In this document: one piece after another, positions 17,245 through 25,485 of the stretch
How the letters are laid out: each line of letters starts with the position of its first letter
Numbering within the stretch: position 1 is the stretch's first letter
Source of the DNA: an uncultured Myxococcales bacterium
GTDB lineage: Bacteria > Myxococcota_A > UBA9042 > CAIXZC01
NCBI GenBank assembly: GCA_903895725.1
Contig: CAITUV010000021.1
Location: 62,001 to 126,000, forward strand
DNA length: 64,000 nt
Reading direction: 5' to 3'
Position numbers and translations under genes: made by a program
The notes under the pieces: model-generated
The model's input: only the letters and a program-made list of their open reading frames with translations
The model's database searches: none
What the model was told of the DNA's origin: nothing

Positions 17245-18504
17245 TCATCGCTTCGTCTTGTCCACCACGTACCGCCCGCGGTCCAGCCTGTAGGTCACGC
17301 GGGACACGACTTTCTCCCCGGCGACCTCGCGGCTCATGTCCTCCTTGATCTTGAAGCTGCGGCGGCCCGCCTGGACCTCGATTTCCAGCTTGCCGTCCCC
17401 GTCCCGGTCCTTGAACTTGACGTTCCGGAACTCGGCCGAATCAGCGGGCAACCCCGGAGCATCGTCCAGGGTCCGGACGGTCCAGCGGCCGACGGTTCCG
17501 CCGGCGGAGAACGAGTGCACGCCGAGGTCGCGAAACAGGGCGCCCTGGGGCCCTTCGCTCTCGATCTCGAGGACGAGCTCGGCCACGCCGTCTCCCTGGG
17601 TATCGACAGCCTCCTGCCGAACGATTCGCCCGCGCGGGGCCTGCATGGCGGTGCTGCCCACAACGGCCCCCGGGGCCCGCACCGTCCCCTTGAACAGAGT
17701 GGCGCCGACGAAGCAGCTGGTCCACTCGGCGCCCGAAGGATCCTCGACCCGCAGGAGCGCCACGAACCCCGAGCCGTTGCGCAGGAACGGCCCCGACAGA
17801 GCCGTCGTCGAAACCAGGACCCTGGCCGGCGTCACGTCGAACGGATAGCGCTTCTTCCCGCCGCTCAGCCGGATGGTGTACCACGGTTCGCCCCGGCCCG
17901 AGGTGGCCGACAGCACCTTGCCGCCGAACAGCGTGGTGGCCAGCTTCTGCGCCTGCCGGGCCGAGATCGGAACCTCGGCGGTGACGACGGCCTTGCGCTC
18001 CTGTCGAGGCAGTACCTTCTTTGCGGATGCTCCGGCCCCCTGCCCACCGGCAGAGGGGCCTTTCGACTCCTGGCTTCGGGGCACCGACGGACCGTCCTTG
18101 CCGGCCGGGGCCACCGAGGGGTCCAAAGCCGGGTCCGGGCCGGTACCGGGGGCAGGCTCCACCAGAGGCCCATCCGGGAGCGGCTGATCCATGGCCGGGC
18201 CCACCGGCTCCTTGAAGACCGGCTCGCCTGACTGTTCCGGGCCGGGTCCCACGACTCCCGGGTCGCCCGCCTGCCCTCCGCCGCCCACGCGAGGCTCCGA
18301 GGAGAACCACCCCTTCACTCGACTGGCGGCATCGTCCACGTGGCCCGAAAACCACGGGCTTGCATGATAGGCCAGGAACCCGCCGACCAGCACCGCCGGC
18401 AAGGCGATGGCCAGGGCGACGGGCAGCTTCCCCGAGCCCCCCTTGCCACGCCCCGACCTGCCCTTCGGTGCCGGCCTCTTCGGTTTTCCCTTGTCCCCTG
18501 CCAT
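17245..18504 (-). CDS. Single-pass membrane protein of unknown function
   Basis: 419 residues, ATG after GAGGGATGTC. The first 26 residues are Lys/Arg/Gly-rich and are followed by one transmembrane helix (LPVALAIALPAVLVGGFLAY), so the N-terminus is inside and the rest is periplasmic. About 100 Pro/Gly-rich linker residues follow, then a folded part from about 180 with two Ca-binding-like loops (DTQGDGVAELVLEIE, DRDGDGKLEIEVQ) of FG-GAP or VCBS character. No known family is recognised. It is the first gene before the winged-helix-like protein and diverges from metK. Confidence 0.7.
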   Translation of the reverse strand: MAGDKGKPKRPAPKGRSGRGKGGSGKLPVALAIALPAVLVGGFLAYHASPWFSGHVDDAASRVKGWFSSEPRVGGGGQAGDPGVVGPGPEQSGEPVFKEPVGPAMDQPLPDGPLVEPAPGTGPDPALDPSVAPAGKDGPSVPRSQESKGPSAGGQGAGASAKKVLPRQERKAVVTAEVPISARQAQKLATTLFGGKVLSATSGRGEPWYTIRLSGGKKRYPFDVTPARVLVSTTALSGPFLRNGSGFVALLRVEDPSGAEWTSCFVGATLFKGTVRAPGAVVGSTAMQAPRGRIVRQEAVDTQGDGVAELVLEIESEGPQGALFRDLGVHSFSAGGTVGRWTVRTLDDAPGLPADSAEFRNVKFKDRDGDGKLEIEVQAGRRSFKIKEDMSREVAGEKVVSRVTYRLDRGRYVVDKTKR

Positions 18505-18530
18505 GACATCCCTCTCGCCATCCTCCTGTC

Positions 18531-18558
18531 AGGATATCACCGGCCCGAGTTTGCGCAA
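18531..18558 (-). promoter_or_regulatory. Sigma70-like promoter for the single-pass membrane protein
   Basis: On the minus strand: TTGCGC (18558-18553), 16-base spacer, TATCCT (18536-18531), 26 bases before the ATG. Confidence 0.5.
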
Positions 18559-18563
18559 AAAGC

Positions 18564-18652
18564 GGGCCCCTCCCGCGTGGTCGGGGCGTTGGCCCACTGC
18601 CCACTGCACATCCATGGCGCCCCTCCCGCGTGGTCGGGGCTTTGGCCCACTG
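18564..18652. repeat. Two REP-like repeats upstream of metK
   Basis: CCCCTCCCGCGTGGTCGGGG followed by C(G/T)TTGGCCCACTG occurs at 18564-18599 and 18619-18652; GCCCC/GGGGC can pair. A third related copy is at 51998-52020. Next to them, GCAACCC/GGGTTGC (18662-18679) forms a 7-bp hairpin with loop GGAC, upstream of the metK promoter. Confidence 0.75.
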
Positions 18653-18699
18653 TTCGCCGCAGCAACCCGGACGGGTTGCGCCGCCGGGCGGATTTCGCC

Positions 18700-18728
18700 T
18701 TGACCCCGTACCTTCAAGGTAATATGTT
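18700..18728 (+). promoter_or_regulatory. Sigma70-like promoter for metK
   Basis: TTGACC (18700-18705), 17-base spacer, TATGTT (18723-18728). The leader of about 45 bases ends in ACGGAGG before the ATG. It is too short for a SAM riboswitch, and none is seen. Confidence 0.6.
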
Positions 18729-18779
18729 ACCGCAGGATTTCGGCGGGGAAGGCCCGCTGTCCGTCACGGAGGAATTTAC

Positions 18780-19943
<1,164 letters not shown>

Positions 19944-19970
19944 CATCGCCCACCAACCGACGGGGGTTCC

Positions 19971-21383
19971 ATGCCCCTCAGGATCATCACCGACAGAGAC
20001 GTTCTACCGGCCTACGAGACGGACGAGTCCGGACTCCACGGTCACGCGGTCGGACTGGTCCGCCCTTCGACCGCGGACGAGGTCGCCCGACTGGTTCGAA
20101 AGTGCCGCCGCTCGGGCCAGCGCCTTCTTCCCGTCGGCCGCCGCACAGCCACCACGGGGGCGGCCGTTCCCCAGGGAGACCTCGTGGTCTCCACCGAGAA
20201 GATGACGGGCGTCGCGGACATCGACCGCGACAGGCTTTTGGCCGAAGTGCTCCCTGGAACACTGACAGCGGACCTCAAGCGGGCCGTCGAGGCGCAAGGG
20301 TTGTACTATCCGCCCGACCCGACCAGCGAGAACGAGTGCACCATCGGCGGCAACGTGGCCACCAACGCCTCCGGTGCCCGGACCTTCCGCTGGGGCATGA
20401 CCCGAGACTGGATCGAAGGGATCGAGGTCGTGCTCGGAACGGGAGAACGACTCACGCTGCGCCAGAGCCGGCCCGACAAGAACACGGCCGGCTACGCACC
20501 GTTCCATGACCCTGTCGCGCTCTTCTCCTCCAGCGAGGGAACGCTCGGCATCATCACGAGGATATGGGTCCGTCTCATCCCCGACCCGGGCCCCTTTGTG
20601 GCCTTTCTCGTCTTCTTCCCGTCTCTGACCGAAGTGCTCGACCTGGCTGTGGCCTTCCGAACCCGCACGGTGAAGGGGCGCCCCCGCTGCGTCGAGCTGT
20701 TCGATCGGGCCGCTCTCGACATCCTCGCACTGCATTCCCGGCCACCGGTGATTCCTCCGGGAGCCGGAGCCATGCTCTTCCTCGAGTTCGACACGAATGG
20801 CCGGAGCATCGAGACGGTCATCGAAGAGGAGCTGTACCCACTGTCCGACTTCCACCCGATGCTGGACGATACGGTCGTGGCGGACGGCGTACGCGACCGC
20901 ACCTGGTTCCGGGACCTGCGCCATTCGGTTCCGGAGTGGCTCAACGCCCGAGCCCGCTCCTTCCATCCCCAGGGCGGACTGAAGGTCTCCACCGAGTTCT
21001 GCGTCCCGCCGCAACACTTCCGCCCCCTCATGGACCTGGTCGACCGGAGCGCCAGAGATGCCGGAGCGGACACCATGGTCCGCTACGGCCACGTCGGCAA
21101 TTCCCACCCGCACATCTGCCTGCTCGGCCGGAATCCCGACGAGGTGGCCCGGCTCAAGAAGCTGGTTCACCTCTGGTACGTCCGCACGGTCGAGCTCGGA
21201 GGCACGGTATCCGGTGAGCACGGCATCGGGAAGACCAGGCGGGACATCCTGCGGCACCAGTACCCCGCCACCGTCATCCGAGCCATGCGAGCGGTCAAGC
21301 GTACCCTCGACCCGGACGACCTGATGGCCATCGGCAACATCTATCCCGAGACGCCCGCCATGATCCCGGAATTCTTCCGGTAG
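19971..21383 (+). CDS. FAD-dependent oxidase, GlcD / D-lactate dehydrogenase type
   Basis: 470 residues. The VAO/PCMH-type FAD-binding domain (about 25-210) shows LLPVGRRTATTGAAVP, TIGGNVATNASGARTFRWGMTRDWI and SSSEGTLGIITRIWVRL. The C-terminal FAD-oxidase domain ends in VRYGHVGNSHPHICLLG and VSGEHGIGKTRR, motifs of the glycolate oxidase GlcD and D-lactate dehydrogenase family that carry the active-site His. It likely oxidises a 2-hydroxy acid; which one is not readable. No Fe-S partner (GlcF) is in the window. It is probably cotranscribed with metK. Confidence 0.88.
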   Translation: MPLRIITDRDVLPAYETDESGLHGHAVGLVRPSTADEVARLVRKCRRSGQRLLPVGRRTATTGAAVPQGDLVVSTEKMTGVADIDRDRLLAEVLPGTLTADLKRAVEAQGLYYPPDPTSENECTIGGNVATNASGARTFRWGMTRDWIEGIEVVLGTGERLTLRQSRPDKNTAGYAPFHDPVALFSSSEGTLGIITRIWVRLIPDPGPFVAFLVFFPSLTEVLDLAVAFRTRTVKGRPRCVELFDRAALDILALHSRPPVIPPGAGAMLFLEFDTNGRSIETVIEEELYPLSDFHPMLDDTVVADGVRDRTWFRDLRHSVPEWLNARARSFHPQGGLKVSTEFCVPPQHFRPLMDLVDRSARDAGADTMVRYGHVGNSHPHICLLGRNPDEVARLKKLVHLWYVRTVELGGTVSGEHGIGKTRRDILRHQYPATVIRAMRAVKRTLDPDDLMAIGNIYPETPAMIPEFFR

Positions 21384-21466
21384 CGCCTGCCCCTCGAGAC
21401 GCCTTCACCTCCCAGAGTCGTCGGCACATCCCAGAGTCGTCGGCACAAGCCGGAGTTGGGGAGTCG

Positions 21467-21482
21467 TAGGTGGATCTACCTA
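21467..21482. promoter_or_regulatory. Palindromic operator candidate upstream of the TonB receptor
   Basis: TAGGTGGATCTACCTA matches its own reverse complement at 14 of 16 positions. It touches TTGGCA (21483-21488), a possible -35. A regulator here could control the receptor, but the -10 is unclear. Just upstream, CCCAGAGTCGTCGGCACA occurs twice (near 21411 and 21430). Confidence 0.3.
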
Positions 21483-21541
21483 TTGGCATCCGGTCTGGAC
21501 TGTGCGAATCAAACTCCGGTTGAACCGAAGGAGGATCCCGA

Positions 21542-23848
21542 ATGCACCGCCTGATGACGCTCGCTGTCGTCTCCCTGCTGTCGCTGCCCGCTCTGGCCGA
21601 AGAGAAGCCGGCCACCGCTCCGGAGGGACCGACCACCACTCCGGAGGGACCCACCACCGCATCGGAGAACCCGGGCGACGCTTTGGAGGAACCGACTCCA
21701 ACGTTCGAGGAATCGACCGAGGACGACGGCTCCAACGGCCTGAAGCTCGAAATGGAGGAGATGTTCATCGTGGCGAACCGTTCGGCCCGCAAGCAGTTCG
21801 AGACCGGCCGCTCGGTCGATGCCGTCACTGCGGAAGCCCTGGCCCGCAAGACGGCTGAGGGACTTCCCGACGCCCTCAACGAGACGACCGGCGTTCATGT
21901 GCAGAAGACCAATGCCGGGGCCGGCTCTCCGATCATCCGAGGCATGGTGGGACCGGACAATCTCATCCTCGTGGACGGCGTACGCTTCAACAACTCGACC
22001 TTCCGGACCGGACCCAACCAGTATCTGTCGATGATTGACCCCTGGTCGCTCGAGCGGTTGGAAGTCGTGCGCGGCCCCGGCTCCGTCTGGTACGGCAGCG
22101 ATGCCATGGGTGGCGTCATCAATGCGGTCACGCTGAGCCACCGCACGCCGGCCAACGACTTCCTCGGTGGTTCGGGGCGCCTGCTGTTCAACTCGTCGGT
22201 CCTGGGGGGAGGAGGTACGGCGCAGGCCGACCTCACTTCGAACATCACCGACCTGTTTGCGGGCGGAACCTACCTCTACAGCGGTGATCTGAGGGCCGGC
22301 GGAGGCGAAACCCAACCCCTGAGCGACTACAACCGCTTCGGCGGCCGCTTCAAGGCCACCCAGCTCGTGGGCAAGAGCTGGACCGTGACCGAGGCCGCGT
22401 TCTGGAACTCGCTGTATGGAGCCGGGCGCACTGACACTCTGGGTCAGGGCCGCGTCCGCAACTACGACAACGACGACCTGCTCTCGTACGTGCGGGCGGA
22501 ACGCTTCGGCACGGGCTGGCTGCACCACGTCCAGTTGAATCTCTCCTACCACCAGACCCGGGAGCTCATGAACGATTTCCGCTGCAAGACCGATGACGCC
22601 GGCATCGTCACGGACCGGGATGCATGCATCGCCCTGGGGCAGGACATCCTCAAGAAGAAGGCGGAAAACGAGGATGTCGTTCACACCCCGGGCTTCTTCG
22701 CCACTTGGGAGGCCCGACTCTGGGACAAGCGCCTCCGGCTCCAGGCCGGCGGCGAAGGCTACTATGATCTCGTCAAGTCCTCCGCCCGGGAAGCTGCGGC
22801 CGACGGAAGCTGGGAGTGGAAGGACAAGGACCGGGGGACCTACTCCGACGATTCCACCTACCTCTCCCTGGGGGCATTCCTGGGCTCTGACGTGGACTTC
22901 GTCAAGTTCGGAAAGTCCAGATTCAACGTGGCGCTGGGCGGCCGTGTATCCCACTTCGCTGCCTCGGCCGCCGACGTGCCCGGTCTGGGGGATGTGGATT
23001 ACAGCAACACGGGGCTGGTCGGCACGGCCGGCCTGAAGTACCTCTATAGCGACCTGCTGAACGTCTACGCCGACTTCTCGCAGGGATTCCGCTCGCCCAA
23101 CCTCCAGGAAACCACGGCCCTGGGGAACACGGGCAAGTCATTCGACGCGCCCAACGGCTCCCTGGACCCGGTCCGCTCCAACACGCTGGAAGTCGGTGCC
23201 AAAGTGAACCAGCAGTACGTCCGGGCCAATGCAGCCGGATTCATCACCTGGCTCGACGACGTGTTCGAGCGGGTCGAGCTGACGCAGCCCGAGTGGGAAG
23301 CGCTGGGGCTCACGGCTGACGACGTCGGTGAGCTGCCCGTGTACCGGCGGGAGAATGCCGCATCGGGACAGTACAAGGGAGTCGAAGGCGGCCTGGCCGT
23401 CGGTCCCTTCGCCGGAGTCTCCCTTTGGGGCAATGCGGCCTGGCTCAAGGGAGACGTCGAGAACAGCGCGGGCCAGACCAATCCCGCAAGCCGAGTCCCC
23501 CCCCTCATGGGAGCCGGTGGTCTGAAGTGGGAGGATGCTGACCTGGGCCTCTACGCCGAGTTCTTCGTGCGGTGGGCCCTGCGTCAGGACCGGCTTGCCG
23601 GCGAGGACTACACCGACCTGCGCATCTGCGAAGACCCGAACAACCCCGGCGTCCTGCTCTCCGAAGAGGCCTGCAAGGGCACGCCCGGCTGGGTCACCTA
23701 CAACATGCGCGCCGGTTACGCTCCGTTCGACTTCCTCGATGCCAACCTCTCCCTCGAGAACCTGGCCGACTTGAACTACAAGTACCACGGCTCCGGCATC
23801 GATGCCCCCGGCTTCACCGGCATGCTGACCGTCTCTGCCCGCTACTGA
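21542..23848 (+). CDS. TonB-dependent outer-membrane receptor
   Basis: 768 residues after AAGGAGGATCCCG. A signal peptide (1-19, ending PALA) and a Pro/Thr/Glu linker precede the plug domain (about 85-220), with DALNETTGVHVQ, PDNLILVDGVRFNN and LERLEVVRGPGSVWYGSDAMGGVIN. The 22-strand barrel follows, with FSQGFRSPNLQE, and ends in an aromatic residue (LTVSARY), the usual assembly signal. The receptor imports a large ligand with TonB energy; no substrate genes flank it, so the ligand is unknown. No TonB box is obvious. The palindrome at 21467-21482 may control it. It converges on the creatininase-like gene. Confidence 0.92.
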   Translation: MHRLMTLAVVSLLSLPALAEEKPATAPEGPTTTPEGPTTASENPGDALEEPTPTFEESTEDDGSNGLKLEMEEMFIVANRSARKQFETGRSVDAVTAEALARKTAEGLPDALNETTGVHVQKTNAGAGSPIIRGMVGPDNLILVDGVRFNNSTFRTGPNQYLSMIDPWSLERLEVVRGPGSVWYGSDAMGGVINAVTLSHRTPANDFLGGSGRLLFNSSVLGGGGTAQADLTSNITDLFAGGTYLYSGDLRAGGGETQPLSDYNRFGGRFKATQLVGKSWTVTEAAFWNSLYGAGRTDTLGQGRVRNYDNDDLLSYVRAERFGTGWLHHVQLNLSYHQTRELMNDFRCKTDDAGIVTDRDACIALGQDILKKKAENEDVVHTPGFFATWEARLWDKRLRLQAGGEGYYDLVKSSAREAAADGSWEWKDKDRGTYSDDSTYLSLGAFLGSDVDFVKFGKSRFNVALGGRVSHFAASAADVPGLGDVDYSNTGLVGTAGLKYLYSDLLNVYADFSQGFRSPNLQETTALGNTGKSFDAPNGSLDPVRSNTLEVGAKVNQQYVRANAAGFITWLDDVFERVELTQPEWEALGLTADDVGELPVYRRENAASGQYKGVEGGLAVGPFAGVSLWGNAAWLKGDVENSAGQTNPASRVPPLMGAGGLKWEDADLGLYAEFFVRWALRQDRLAGEDYTDLRICEDPNNPGVLLSEEACKGTPGWVTYNMRAGYAPFDFLDANLSLENLADLNYKYHGSGIDAPGFTGMLTVSARY

Positions 23849-23928
23849 AAGCCCGAAGGCTCCCTCTCGACAAGGCCCGCCCGAGCACCCTCTCACCAAC
23901 CCCCGCTGAGTCGGGTTGAGCCGGCTCA

Positions 23929-24022
23929 GACGCTTTCGGCGTCATAACTCGGCCGATGTGCCATCATCCCGGCAGTTGTGACGCTTTCGGCGTCATAACT
24001 CGGCCGATGTGCCATCATCCCG
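23929..24022. repeat. 43-bp direct repeat with hairpins between convergent genes
   Basis: An identical 43-base block starting GACGCTTTCGGCGTC occurs at 23929-23971 and 23980-24022. Each begins with a GACGC/GCGTC hairpin (loop TTTCG). GAGCCGGCTC just upstream is also palindromic. Lying between the TonB receptor and the creatininase-like gene, it may stop transcription from both sides, though no T-tract is present. Confidence 0.85.
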
Positions 24023-24036
24023 CCGCGCACCGACCA

Positions 24037-24978
24037 CTATGCTGACATCGAATTGACCCAGCCGGCGAGCCGACCACCGGTCGTCCATCCCAGAATCGGA
24101 GCTGGGGCTCTCTGGCTGCCATCGAAGACCCCCCCGGCCAGAGCAACAGCCTGTCCGACCAGCTCCCGGGCAATCAGCTCCCCGGCCTCGGGGTTCGCCA
24201 GGTGCGGCCAGCCGCTGTAACCGGGGAATGGGCGGACTCGATACCACCCCAGCGCCTCGGACAGGAATCGGAGCTCCTTGCCGAGCTGGACCTTGCCCGC
24301 TTTGTGAGCCGCCCGGGCAGCCAGCGAAAGCCAGCGGTCCGGCTCGAACTGGGGACACGGGGGAGTCAAGTCGTGTCGGTTCACGGTCTCCGGTGCCCAG
24401 TGCAACGCGGCGGACGTCTCCAGGAACCCGGCATGAAAGTCGCAAGACGGCCGCTCGAGCAGCTGCCGCCGGACCCCTTCATCTCCGATCCGGTCGAAGA
24501 CCCCACGAAGCCGTTCGACGTCTGGATCCACTACCGTACGGTACAGCACCACAGTTGGGAAGAAGGCCTGGATCCCCATCCTCTCCAACTTCCGAATGCA
24601 CCGGAACACGGCGTGCACGTGTCGGGGGCTGCCATGGAACGTCATCAGGACGACTCGTTTCGCCCCCAGCTCCACAACGCTCCGGACCGCGTCCCAGGCC
24701 CTCCGGAAGACCTCGTTCGGGGCAACAGGCCGTGTGCCTGGCCCCGGCACGGGGTCTGCCCCGGCATCGACTGCCCCTCCGAGCAGGAATGGCCAGTCGT
24801 TCTCCGCCTGGAGCCTGGTGTGCATCTCCCGCACGAAGCCTTGACTGATGGCAGAGTCATTGTGCAGCGACAGGTGCGGCCCGTGATACTCGATGGGATC
24901 CACCGTGACATACACCGGTGCCCCGCTGCCCACCAGCTTCCTGGCCACCGAGTGCGGCTCATCCAGCAGGAACCTCAT
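24037..24978 (-). CDS. Creatininase-family amidohydrolase
   Basis: 313 residues from the ATG at 24978, which overlaps the MGMT-like gene stop by 4 bases; a longer upstream frame is a shadow of that gene. PIEYHGPHLSLHND gives E30, H32, H35 and D41, the metal ligands of the creatininase family (usual form EQHGPHLPLxTD). LMTFHGSPRHVHA and CDFHAGFLETSA match the later HGN and HAGExETS motifs. Family members hydrolyse cyclic amides such as creatinine, or formamides in cofactor pathways; the substrate here is unknown. The protein is cytoplasmic. Confidence 0.85.
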   Translation of the reverse strand: MRFLLDEPHSVARKLVGSGAPVYVTVDPIEYHGPHLSLHNDSAISQGFVREMHTRLQAENDWPFLLGGAVDAGADPVPGPGTRPVAPNEVFRRAWDAVRSVVELGAKRVVLMTFHGSPRHVHAVFRCIRKLERMGIQAFFPTVVLYRTVVDPDVERLRGVFDRIGDEGVRRQLLERPSCDFHAGFLETSAALHWAPETVNRHDLTPPCPQFEPDRWLSLAARAAHKAGKVQLGKELRFLSEALGWYRVRPFPGYSGWPHLANPEAGELIARELVGQAVALAGGVFDGSQRAPAPILGWTTGGRLAGWVNSMSA

Positions 24979-25457
24979 CCTCTCCTCTCTCTCACTAGCT
25001 TGGCCTCGAAGTCCTCGACAAACCACTTGACCCGCTTCTGGAAGATCGTGTGCCCTTCGGCCTCGAGCCGCTTCTTCTGGGCCTCCACTCCGCCCGGGTA
25101 CTTGGGATTGAGCTCCCCGTTGGACTTGAGCGTCCGCCAGTAGGGAGTGATCTTCTTCTCCCCCGCGGCCGCAGCCTCTTCCGCCGCATTGGCCACGATC
25201 CAGGCGAAGATGCCGCACGTGAGCTGGCAGCCGATGTCCGCACAGTTGTCCTTTGCGACCTGCCTCCGAATCTCATCGATCGTGGTCAGCTTCCCTTTGG
25301 GGACCTTGGCCATGATCGCATCGACCGCCAGCGGAGAGGGAATCGCCATGGTCTTCGCCTTCAAGTGGATTTGCCCGTTCTCGTTCAGCTGCACCACCTT
25401 GGGCAGATCCTTGCTGTCCATGAGCTGCTCCCGCCATGTCTTCTTCTTGCGAGCCAT
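24975..25457 (-). CDS. MGMT-family (alkyltransferase-like) protein with Tyr in place of the active Cys
   Basis: 160 residues, ATG after AGGAGGCACGA. The part from VPKGKLTTIDEIRRQV to SNGELNPKYPGG follows the DNA-binding domain of O6-alkylguanine-DNA alkyltransferases. The alkyl-accepting PCHR motif is replaced by PYWR (residues 105-108), so classical alkyl transfer is not expected. Alkyltransferase-like proteins with a changed motif bind O6-alkylguanine and recruit repair. Three cysteines (72, 77 and 81) sit in DNCADIGCQLTC. The gene lies between the MopE lipoprotein (28-base gap) and the creatininase-like gene (4-base overlap). Confidence 0.8.
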   Translation of the reverse strand: MARKKKTWREQLMDSKDLPKVVQLNENGQIHLKAKTMAIPSPLAVDAIMAKVPKGKLTTIDEIRRQVAKDNCADIGCQLTCGIFAWIVANAAEEAAAAGEKKITPYWRTLKSNGELNPKYPGGVEAQKKRLEAEGHTIFQKRVKWFVEDFEAKLVRERRG

Positions 25458-25485
25458 TCGTGCCTCCTGATTGCACCCTCAGCCC

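Noticed and set aside
18505..18779. SAM riboswitch upstream of metK
   Set aside because: The predicted leader is only about 45 bases and lacks the conserved stems; the upstream hairpin lies before the promoter.
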